Assembly: GCA_964349045.1 (NCBI GenBank) | Contig: CAYGFI010000026.1 | Location: forward strand, 1-39,145 | Direction: 5' to 3' | DNA length: 39,145 bases | Origin: JACJXF01 sp964349045 | GTDB taxonomy: Bacteria > Bacteroidota > Bacteroidia > Bacteroidales > GCA-2748055 | Shown here: in pieces, positions 16,036 to 23,896 of the stretch | Layout of the letters: each line of letters starts with the position of its first letter | How positions within the stretch are numbered: the stretch's first letter is position 1 | The notes under the pieces: model-generated | What the model saw: the letters and a program-made list of their open reading frames with translations, nothing else | The model's database searches: none | What the model was told of the DNA's origin: nothing | Made by a program: the position numbers and the translations under genes

Positions 16036-18396
16036 TTATTTGCCGGACAATATTCTAAAATTATATGTTATTGAGGGAATAATCGAAAACAGGTATGTTA
16101 ACTCTGCCCGGGTAATGGTTGGGTCGGTTTCATCTTGCACAAAATTTATTGACCATGCATTATGCCGCGCATAAGCATTATAAACCGACAGATTCCATTC
16201 ACTCTGCCATTTTCTTCCTTCTTTAGGAGGCCGGGCATAGGTAAGGGCCACATCCAGACGGTGATAATCTGGCATACGATACGCATTCCTATCGCTGTAT
16301 ATCGGAAGAACAGCCCCCATCAGCTCAAATCGTCCTGTGGGAAAAGTTACCGGGTTGCCGGTAGAGTATATCCAGTTTGCTCCGATCTGGAGATCTTTTG
16401 TAATCGGGTAATTCAATACAATTGACAGGTTATGGGGTTTATCGTAAGGAGCCGGATATGGATTACCATTGTTTATGCCTGGAATAGTCCGTTCGGTTTT
16501 TGATAATGTATAGCTGACCCATCCGTTCAGTTTACGAAGATCAAGCCTGATCAGGAACTCCAGTCCCGCAGACCAGGCCTCTCCTATTCTGGTTTCGCCT
16601 TCCAGTTTCGGATTGAGCAGCAAAGCAGCATGATCCTTAAAGTCGATGGTGTTGGTCATTTCTTTATAATATCCCTCTATGGAAGTTTCGATGGTATTAT
16701 CTTTAAAATTCCGGAATATTCCAATTGAGATCTGATCTGAAACCTGGGGTTTAATGTTTTTGCCGGCGGAAAACCAGATATCCAAAGGCGTTCCCGCGGT
16801 TGAATTCTGTGCAAGCTGGATATATTGCCTTGTGCGTGCGTAAGATGCTTTAGCAGAGGTATATTCGCCAAGCATATAGGTAATTCCAAGTCTTGGTTCA
16901 AGTCCCCAGAAAGTATTATAAAAATCAAGAGATTGATAAACAGTTGAATCGACCGAAATATATTCTTCATCAAAATTATAAACAGTTGCTTTTCCGACGT
17001 TTTGAAAACCGGAAAGCCGGATACCGTATTTAACAGAAAGGTTTCTGCCAATCTTATTTTCTGAAAGAGTATAAATACCATGTTCCAGGGCGAAATTATC
17101 CGGCAGGACGAATTTTGAAAAGACTGATTCAGAGCCTGTTCCCCTGGCAGTTCCCGGAAGAAAATGGTGATAGGTTGTGATAGCTCCGAATTTCATGGTA
17201 CTCACCGGATTTGCGTAATACGTGAAGTCTGCTTTCACGCTATGATCTTCCAGGTTTGATTTCCATTCAAAAGCGTCCGGACGGCCTTCAGGAGTTCCTA
17301 ATTTATAGTCGTAGTCAGAGCGAATAAAGCTGAAATTGCTAAAGAGGCGACTGCTAAAAAGATGGTTCCAGCGCATGGTAACCGTATTGTTCCCAAAATC
17401 GATTCCCGCGAACTCGTTTTTAAACACATCTCTTCCAAAATAACCGGATATGAAAATGCGGTTATTATCGTTAATTATATGATTTATTTTTGCATTCAGG
17501 TCATAAAAATATAACTGGTTATTTCTGATGTCCTTATTCTTTGCCAGAGGGAGAAAAACATCGGCATAAGTTCGTCTGCCGGCAACTATGAATGATGTTT
17601 TGTCTTTGAAAACAGGTCCTTCCACAGTTAGACGACTGGATATTGAACCAATACCTCCTGTGGCAGAGAAGTTTTTTGAGTTACCGTCTTTCATGCGTAC
17701 TTCAAGGAGTGAAGAAAGCCGTCCGCCACTGCTTGCCGGGATATCTCCCTTGTAAAGTTTGGCATCCTTTATTGCATCATTATTAAAGATGGAGAAAAAT
17801 CCCATGAGATGAGAAGCATTATAAACAGTTGCTTCATCAAGCAGAATGAGGTTTTGATCGCTGGCTCCTCCTCTTACACTGAATCCGGAGGACCCTTCGG
17901 CTGTGGTTGTAACACCAGGCAGGAGCTGAATCGCTTTGATCACATCTACTTCACCCATGAAAGCGGGGATTTTACGAATAGACAATATAGGAAGCGAAGT
18001 AGTTCCCATTTCGAGGGAACTGACATTATTGTTCTTCTTGACGCTGCTGATGGTCACTTCCTCAAGTTGCTTTGCTTCCGGTTTCAGTTCAATATTAAGA
18101 ACCATGTCACCGCTGAGGCTTATTTTTTGTTCAAAATTATTGTATCCGATATAGGAAACACCGATGCTGTAGCTTCCTGAAATAAGGCTTATGGAATAGT
18201 AGCCATAAGGATTTGTAATGGATCCGGTTCCTAACTCCCTGATATACACGTTTGCGGCAATAAGAACTTCACCTGTGGACGCATCGGTGACATGTCCGGA
18301 AATAGAATAGGATTTCTGTGGCTCCGGGTCGGTTGCAGATATCCCATATGAAAAAGAGCACAAAAATAATAGGGTAAGAAGAAACGGAATTCGCAT
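16036..18396 (-). CDS. TonB-dependent receptor with CarboxypepD_reg-like domain
   Basis: An outer-membrane active transporter of 786 residues, driven by TonB. A signal peptide (MRIPFLLTLLFLCSFSYGISA) is followed by a carboxypeptidase regulatory-like domain (SISGHVTDASTGEVLIAANVY, residues 32-115), then the plug domain with IKAIQLLPGVTTTAEGSSGF, SVRGGASDQNLILLDEATVY and the GRLSSLLEVRMKDGN strand, and a 22-strand type barrel to the C-terminus. The product is shorter than SusC proteins (about 1000 residues) and belongs to the class usually paired with DUF4249 lipoproteins, one of which is encoded downstream. The ligand is unknown. A -7-like TAATTTTG (minus strand, 18441-18448) lies 45 bases upstream. 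Confidence 0.92.
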   Translation of the reverse strand: MRIPFLLTLLFLCSFSYGISATDPEPQKSYSISGHVTDASTGEVLIAANVYIRELGTGSITNPYGYYSISLISGSYSIGVSYIGYNNFEQKISLSGDMVLNIELKPEAKQLEEVTISSVKKNNNVSSLEMGTTSLPILSIRKIPAFMGEVDVIKAIQLLPGVTTTAEGSSGFSVRGGASDQNLILLDEATVYNASHLMGFFSIFNNDAIKDAKLYKGDIPASSGGRLSSLLEVRMKDGNSKNFSATGGIGSISSRLTVEGPVFKDKTSFIVAGRRTYADVFLPLAKNKDIRNNQLYFYDLNAKINHIINDNNRIFISGYFGRDVFKNEFAGIDFGNNTVTMRWNHLFSSRLFSNFSFIRSDYDYKLGTPEGRPDAFEWKSNLEDHSVKADFTYYANPVSTMKFGAITTYHHFLPGTARGTGSESVFSKFVLPDNFALEHGIYTLSENKIGRNLSVKYGIRLSGFQNVGKATVYNFDEEYISVDSTVYQSLDFYNTFWGLEPRLGITYMLGEYTSAKASYARTRQYIQLAQNSTAGTPLDIWFSAGKNIKPQVSDQISIGIFRNFKDNTIETSIEGYYKEMTNTIDFKDHAALLLNPKLEGETRIGEAWSAGLEFLIRLDLRKLNGWVSYTLSKTERTIPGINNGNPYPAPYDKPHNLSIVLNYPITKDLQIGANWIYSTGNPVTFPTGRFELMGAVLPIYSDRNAYRMPDYHRLDVALTYARPPKEGRKWQSEWNLSVYNAYARHNAWSINFVQDETDPTITRAELTYLFSIIPSITYNFRILSGK

Positions 18397-18743
18397 TTTT
18401 TATTTAATAGATCAGTCTGTACTAAGATTTTTTAGTGTTTCAAAATTAGTGCCATAAATGATTCGGGTATCTTAAGGAATTACAAAATTTTATAACGAGA
18501 AAGATTAAGCGCAGGTACGCCTGATGGCTAACACGCTTAAATAGTTATCAACCGGAAAAATTAAGCGCAGATGCCACTCCTCGGCACCGCAAAGGCACGG
18601 TTAAAGCGCGGCTTATATTTTTTAACAACAAGGCAGTAATTAAAAATGCAAAACCGCGTTTTTAAACTGCGCCATTGCGATCCGCCTTAGGCGGATCTGC
18701 GCTTAATTTTTATTTTAAGCGCAGACGCACCTTAGTTTATTAT
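18397..18743. repeat. intergenic cluster of TTAAGCGCAG repeats and hairpins
   Basis: The 10-mer TTAAGCGCAG occurs at 18505-18514, 18561-18570 and 18715-18724, and inverted at 18697-18706. The perfect palindrome GATCCGCCTTAGGCGGATC occupies 18679-18697. TGCGCTTAA (18698-18706) and TTAAGCGCA (18715-18723) form a 9-bp stem with an 8-base AT loop, located 21 bases past the stop of the beta-barrel gene on the minus strand, where it could help terminate transcription although it lacks a strong U-tract. No coding potential seen. Confidence 0.65.
18441..18448 (-). promoter_or_regulatory. -7 element upstream of the TonB receptor gene
   Basis: Minus-strand TAATTTTG fits TAnnTTTG and lies 45 bases before the start codon. 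No TTTG is present at -33, so this is a partial match. Confidence 0.35.
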
Positions 18744-21218
18744 CTAAAACCCCCCGGAGGCATCCTCCATATTCATTTCAGATCCTTCAGTATTTCGATT
18801 TTGATTTTTGAAATTATTTAGTTTGTAGCTCAGAGTAAGAGTAACAACCTGATGTTCCCTTTCAAAGCGAACCAAACTGTTTAAACCGGAACTATTGGAA
18901 CTGAATTCATGTCTCATTGTGCCGAAAATGTCCTGAACGGAAAGTGTAGCAGAAAGTTTTCTATCCAGAAAGTCCTGACGATAAGCAAGGTTAACGAAAT
19001 AGAATGAACCCCTGTTTCCCTGTGCTGTTACTGAAGGTCCATTATACATCAGGATAGACTGTATTCTGGATTTAGTTGAAAGGAAAAAGGATGCATTGAG
19101 ACGGGTATCCCAGTTATTCGAGTTTTTATCAATATTTTCACCATCAATAGTACCTTCAAGCCAGTATTTGTAAATATTGACGCTGGTATTAAGGTTCAGC
19201 CATTTTTTAACTGAAAGATTCAGCATAAACTCCCCACCCAGGGAATTATCGTTATTGATATTTTTTGATGTCATAATTAGAACATCAGGAAGAGTCGGAT
19301 CCTGGTATATCATACGGGTAATCAGGTTCTGAGTATTCCTGTAATACGATTCCACAACAAAAAATGATTTACCAAAAGTTTTCTGATAGCTTAATTCAAG
19401 GGAGTTTACATATTCCGGCTGCAAATCAGGATTTCCTTCACGAAGAGTGTACGAATTCATGTATGAGCGGAAAGGTTCCAGGTCCCAGCCACCCGGGCGG
19501 TTGATTCTTCTGCTATAGGATGTTAGTAATTGTTGCTGACCACTGAGCTGCCTGCTTAGGTGCAGACTCGGGAAAAAGTCAATACGATTTAGAGAATACG
19601 GATCAGAATCCAAATCCTTTCTGATACTACGATCAGTAAGCTCACCTCTTAAACCCAGTTTATACTCAAATTTTCCCAGCTTATCAGAATATGTACCATA
19701 AAGGGACTGAATGTTACGATAGAAATAAAAGCCACTGGAATACAATGGATTGTTAAGCCAGTTATCGGTATCAGGGTCGAAGTTTTCAAAAAGATAATCT
19801 TCATTTTCTTTATCCAGACGCATCTGGTAACCTGTTTCAAGAATACCATTTTCAGAAACAGGTCTGGTATAATCGACTTTTGCTCTGAATTCATGCTCTT
19901 TGCCTAATTCATTGGATCTGATTCTTGTGGCAGGGAAATCCAGAATCTGATAAAACGGATCTGCACGGAATTCGCTTTCTTCATCCGTATCTTCGCTGTT
20001 TTCACCCTGGTATGAGAAGGACGCTAAAATTTCATGACGGGGGTTATCAAATTTTTTAGAGTAATTTACATTAAGAGAATAGTATTCTCCTCCGCGCGAA
20101 CCATTACCTTCAGATATATTAAAGGTATCATATGATACAGGTGATGTATATGCATGCATTTTTGCAATCATTTCGGAACCTGATCCCCTGTTTCCTATGT
20201 CGGCTGATAAAGAAAGGGTTGACTTTTCATTCAGATAGAAATCCACACCCGATTTAAAAGCCATTCCCTTACGGATATGATCCCTGCTACCATCAATAAG
20301 TATAATTTTAGATAATGGATCATCAGGATTCATTTCACGTATTGAATAAATTGAACCTGCATATTTATTATTACGGTAATCCAATCCCCCGAAAACGTTG
20401 TATTTTTTTGATTTATAGCTCAGGATAAAGTCTCCGGAGTATTTATCACCCGTTCCGAGAGTGGTATTAAAAATGCCGGATAATCCCAGCAGAGAATTTT
20501 TCTTAGTCACTATATTAATAATTCCGGCCATTCCATCCGGGTCAAATTTTGCGGTTGGGTTGGTAATTATTTCTATATTCTGAATAGATGTAGCAGGTAT
20601 TTGCTGCAGAGCATCGTTACCTGCCAGGGGAGACGGTTTACCATCAATAAGAACGGTAAAATTACTACTCCCCCGGAGACTGACGTTTCCGTCAATATCT
20701 ACCGTTACAGAAGGTGTGTTTTGGAGAACATCCGCTGCTGTACCACCGGCTGCATTCAGATCCTGGGATACATTAATGACTTTCCTGTCAATTTTATATT
20801 CAACACGGTTCTGGGTTGCAACAACTTCAATTTCCTCAAGATTTTGGGGTGCAGGATTAAGATTAATAACTCCAACATCAGTGGTATGATTTACATCAGA
20901 TAAAACAATTTCATTAACTGAGGACTTTTCATATCCCATGAAATTTGCAATCAGGTAATAGTTACCAAATGGAATATTTTTTAAATAAAAAGTTCCATCA
21001 TTTGAAGAAATGGTTCCTGTAATAAGAGATGAATCGGAAGCGTTGTATAAGGCAATACTGGTAAACTCCATTGGTTTAGACACTCCTGAATCAATTATTT
21101 TCCCTTTTATAGAGCCATCCTTTGGTATTTCACCTGGAGGATAAGCAGGAACTGAAGGCTGGGCGCTTAAAGTTAATACGAATAAAAGCAATATTGAAAA
21201 AAGAATTAAGGGTTTCAT
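18744..21218 (-). CDS. outer-membrane beta-barrel receptor (TonB-dependent receptor-like)
   Basis: An 824-residue outer-membrane protein. Signal peptide MKPLILFSILLLFVLTLSAQ; carboxypeptidase regulatory-like domain at about residues 36-120 (GSIKGKIIDSGVSKPMEFTS); plug-like domain at 130-245 (RKVINVSQDLNAAGGTAADV, LQNTPSVTVDIDGNVSLRGS, IIT-NPTAKFDPDGMAGIIN); then a long barrel (OMP_b-brl_3 type) with many aromatic strands such as YSRRINRPGGWDLEPF and REGNPDLQPEYVNSLELSY. These conserved blocks are typical of the outer membrane beta-barrel family protein group found in Bacteroidota. No SusD or DUF4249 partner is adjacent, so the substrate is unknown. It is transcribed alone as far as can be seen. 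Confidence 0.9.
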   Translation of the reverse strand: MKPLILFSILLLFVLTLSAQPSVPAYPPGEIPKDGSIKGKIIDSGVSKPMEFTSIALYNASDSSLITGTISSNDGTFYLKNIPFGNYYLIANFMGYEKSSVNEIVLSDVNHTTDVGVINLNPAPQNLEEIEVVATQNRVEYKIDRKVINVSQDLNAAGGTAADVLQNTPSVTVDIDGNVSLRGSSNFTVLIDGKPSPLAGNDALQQIPATSIQNIEIITNPTAKFDPDGMAGIINIVTKKNSLLGLSGIFNTTLGTGDKYSGDFILSYKSKKYNVFGGLDYRNNKYAGSIYSIREMNPDDPLSKIILIDGSRDHIRKGMAFKSGVDFYLNEKSTLSLSADIGNRGSGSEMIAKMHAYTSPVSYDTFNISEGNGSRGGEYYSLNVNYSKKFDNPRHEILASFSYQGENSEDTDEESEFRADPFYQILDFPATRIRSNELGKEHEFRAKVDYTRPVSENGILETGYQMRLDKENEDYLFENFDPDTDNWLNNPLYSSGFYFYRNIQSLYGTYSDKLGKFEYKLGLRGELTDRSIRKDLDSDPYSLNRIDFFPSLHLSRQLSGQQQLLTSYSRRINRPGGWDLEPFRSYMNSYTLREGNPDLQPEYVNSLELSYQKTFGKSFFVVESYYRNTQNLITRMIYQDPTLPDVLIMTSKNINNDNSLGGEFMLNLSVKKWLNLNTSVNIYKYWLEGTIDGENIDKNSNNWDTRLNASFFLSTKSRIQSILMYNGPSVTAQGNRGSFYFVNLAYRQDFLDRKLSATLSVQDIFGTMRHEFSSNSSGLNSLVRFEREHQVVTLTLSYKLNNFKNQNRNTEGSEMNMEDASGGF

Positions 21219-21422
21219 TTTATTGGATAAAATTTAGTGACTACGAGATTAGACAAACGCAATCATGTATCTATTCAACATAAAATGTTAAAAAATGTTT
21301 AAAATTTTTTGGATCGAATAATCTTTACCGGAGTAGTTTTTTGCATGTTCAAGCCCTCCGGAGCTGAATGGATATAGCTAGTGGTATTGGGATTTTCTCC
21401 CGGGGAATTATGTTGTTTAAAG

Positions 21423-22922
21423 CTACTTTACCTGGCTCAGGGCATCGATAAAAGCTTCGACGGATGCAGTAATAATATCGGTGCTTGCAGAAAAGCCATA
21501 ATACATAACACCTTTATTTTCAACCTGTACATGTACTTTTCCAAGGTCATCGCTTCCGCGGGTGATTGCCTGTATAAGAAATTCCTCAAGCTTTGCTTTT
21601 TTTGTAACTATTTGTCTGACGGCAGAAAACGCGGCATCAATCGGACCATTACCTGTAGCACTGGCCGTGTGTTTTTCACCCAGGATATTTAGTGTGACCG
21701 TGGCCATAGGGACTGTACCTTTACCTGAAAGAACCTGCAGAGCAATCAGGGAAATAGGTAATTCCTCGGCTTTGACCTCTTTACCGGCCAGGATTTTGAG
21801 GTCATCATCAGTTATGTCTTTCTTGCTGTCGGCCAAAGTTATAAACTGCTCATAAATATTTTCCAGTTTTTCTTTACTGAATTTATATCCAAGGCGCTCA
21901 AGGCGGTGTTTCAGCGCAGCGCGACCGCTCCGAGCGGTAAGGATAATTCCTGATTCATTAACACCCACAGATTTCGGATCAATAATTTCGTAATTTTCCC
22001 GGTTTTTAAGTACCCCATCCTGGTGAATACCCGATGAATGAGCAAAGGCGTTTCGTCCCACGATAGCTTTGTTGGGCTGAACAGGCATTCGCATCAGAGT
22101 GGATATCAGCCTGCTGGTTTTATATATCCTTTTTGTATTTATCTCTGTGTATAAATCGAGATGTTTTCGACTTTTCAAGATCATTACCACTTCTTCGAGG
22201 GAGGTGTTTCCGGCTCTCTCTCCGATACCATTAATAGTTACTTCAACCTGTCTGGCACCATTAATTACACCTGAAATAGTATTTGCGGTTGCCATTCCCA
22301 AATCGTTGTGACAATGAGTAGCGATAATCACGTCTTCAATTCCCTCGACATTATCTTTAAGATATTTGATTTTTTTACCAAATTCTTCCGGTAAAGTATA
22401 TCCTGTTGTGTCGGGGATATTAATAACAGTTGCTCCGGCCCGGATTACTTCCTGAACAACAGTAGCCAGGAATTTATTATCAGTACGACCGGCATCCTCG
22501 GCATAGAATTCAACATCTTCAACGAAATTCCTGGCATATTTAACCGCTTCAATAGCGCGTTCAATAATACCTTCCGGTGTACTCAATAACTTATGATAAA
22601 TATGATAATAAGAAGTTCCTATTCCGGTATGAATTCTCCCTCTCTTCGCATATTTTAAAGCTTCAGCAGCTACTTCAATATCTTTCTTTACAGCACGGGT
22701 AAGTGCGCAGATCACGGGACTTGTGACAGCTTTTGAAATTTCAACAACAGAGTTGAAATCACCGGGACTGGAAATAGGAAATCCCGCTTCAATTATATCA
22801 ACGCCCAATGCCTCCAATGCTTTTGCGATTTCAATTTTCTCAACAGTATTTAGCTGACAACCCGGAACCTGTTCACCATCCCTAAGGGTGGTATCGAAAA
22901 CATAAACTCTGTCTTTTGCCAT
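21423..22922 (-). CDS. leuA: 2-isopropylmalate synthase
   Basis: Condenses acetyl-CoA with 2-oxoisovalerate, the first committed step of leucine biosynthesis. The 499-residue protein starts with the DRE-TIM signature VYVFDTTLRDGEQVPGCQLN, and has the second signature THCHNDLGMATANTISGVINGA followed by VEVTINGIGERAGNTSLEEV. The catalytic-base and metal residues (Asp in TTLRDGE, His-x-His in THCHND) are present. Residues 385-499 form the LeuA dimerisation/regulatory domain (leucine feedback site). Other members of the HMGL-like family (citramalate or homocitrate synthase) are less likely given the closeness to LeuA motifs. The usual neighbours leuB, leuC and leuD are absent from this window. 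Operator-like dyads lie about 140-210 bases upstream. Confidence 0.9.
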   Translation of the reverse strand: MAKDRVYVFDTTLRDGEQVPGCQLNTVEKIEIAKALEALGVDIIEAGFPISSPGDFNSVVEISKAVTSPVICALTRAVKKDIEVAAEALKYAKRGRIHTGIGTSYYHIYHKLLSTPEGIIERAIEAVKYARNFVEDVEFYAEDAGRTDNKFLATVVQEVIRAGATVINIPDTTGYTLPEEFGKKIKYLKDNVEGIEDVIIATHCHNDLGMATANTISGVINGARQVEVTINGIGERAGNTSLEEVVMILKSRKHLDLYTEINTKRIYKTSRLISTLMRMPVQPNKAIVGRNAFAHSSGIHQDGVLKNRENYEIIDPKSVGVNESGIILTARSGRAALKHRLERLGYKFSKEKLENIYEQFITLADSKKDITDDDLKILAGKEVKAEELPISLIALQVLSGKGTVPMATVTLNILGEKHTASATGNGPIDAAFSAVRQIVTKKAKLEEFLIQAITRGSDDLGKVHVQVENKGVMYYGFSASTDIITASVEAFIDALSQVK

Positions 22923-23378
22923 TTTTTTATTTATTTAAACACAATTACCGGATAGTTTTTCATTCAATATTTCCGGTTGAATAAAATACAGGTGCAAAAA
23001 AAGTAATAATTATTTAAAAATGCGATAACAACAGTACTTTTTTTATGAGGAAAATGTATGTTTACTTACAATCTGTAAGTTTTCGGAGCAATTTTTACTA
23101 AAAATGTTACAAATTGTAAGTTTCGGCTCCGTTTATACCTTAAGAAATTTTGCAGGATGTTAGATGGGTGATGATGAAAGTTATTGTTTATTGAAAAAAT
23201 CAAGTGGATTAGTTTACTATTTTTCAGTTTTGCCCCTCTAAATCTACCCAGGTGGGAGACTTATTCAAATATCAATAATCTTTTTTTAAACAAAGAGTTG
23301 CTTGAAAAAGATAACTTCATTTAATAGAACAACTAACAACATACAGCTTATATAAATCAGAAGAATCAAGGGAATCGA
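22923..23378. other. intergenic region upstream of leuA with dyad repeats
   Basis: About 456 bases. The dyads ACTTACA-atc-TGTAAGT (23064-23080) and TTACAA-a-TTGTAA (23107-23119) are both perfect. CGGAGC (23084-23089) is complementary to GCTCCG (23126-23131). The rest is AT-rich and shows no gene, terminator or known leader peptide. Confidence 0.6.
23064..23131. promoter_or_regulatory. two operator-like dyads, 41 bp apart
   Basis: The two palindromes, centred at 23072 and 23113, lie in near-direct-repeat context (TTACA...TGTAAGTTT, CGG...), about four helical turns apart. Such paired dyads are typical of transcription factor binding sites. The regulator is unknown; the target could be leuA (start at 22922). 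Confidence 0.45.
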
Positions 23379-23885
23379 TTAACTGAATTCTTTTTTTAGT
23401 TGTTCCACCCAGGAAGCTATTCTATCTTTGCTTTTAGTTCCCTGGTTTTCATAATCAATTGCCAGTCCGGCGAACTGGTTTCCCCTCTGCGCCCGTGAGG
23501 CTTCAAAATCATAGCCTTCTGTTGAGGTAAATCCAACAACTGTACCGCCACAATTACTAATGATATCAGACATTATTCCAACTCCATCGATAAAATTTTC
23601 ACCATAGTTTTTCTGATCACCCAGGCCGAAAATGGCGATCTTTTTCCCTTTCAGGTCAAGATCTTCCATGTCAGGAACAAATTCATCCCAATAGTTGGGT
23701 AATTCGCCGTCGAACCAGGTTGGCACGCCCAGTATTAAGTTGTCGAACGATAAAAATTTCTCTTGGTCAATTTCCTCCGCGTTAACCATTTCCATTTCAT
23801 CCGGTGCGAAAGCATCTTTAATCTTTTCGGCGATTTTACCAGTTTTCACGGTATTAAAACTATATATGATTGCAGTTTTTTTCAT
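23379..23885 (-). CDS. fldA: flavodoxin
   Basis: A small FMN-binding electron carrier, cytoplasmic. From Met5 (23885, MKKTAIIYSFNTVKTGKIAE) it is 168 residues, the size of a long-chain flavodoxin. The N-terminal strand-loop YSFNTVKTGKIA replaces the usual T-x-T-G-x-T phosphate loop with a variant common in Bacteroidota. The middle GVPTWFDGELPNYWDEF supplies the aromatic residues that sandwich the isoalloxazine ring, and IFGLGDQKNYGENFIDGVG is the second FMN loop. The frame could also start at 23897, overlapping the E1 stop codon by one base; either way it is the last gene of the E2-E1-flavodoxin operon. The partner oxidoreductase is not visible; E1 of this type does not normally use flavodoxin, so the link may be regulatory only. 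Confidence 0.9.
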   Translation of the reverse strand: MKKTAIIYSFNTVKTGKIAEKIKDAFAPDEMEMVNAEEIDQEKFLSFDNLILGVPTWFDGELPNYWDEFVPDMEDLDLKGKKIAIFGLGDQKNYGENFIDGVGIMSDIISNCGGTVVGFTSTEGYDFEASRAQRGNQFAGLAIDYENQGTKSKDRIASWVEQLKKEFS

Positions 23886-23896
23886 GGTTAAATTCA

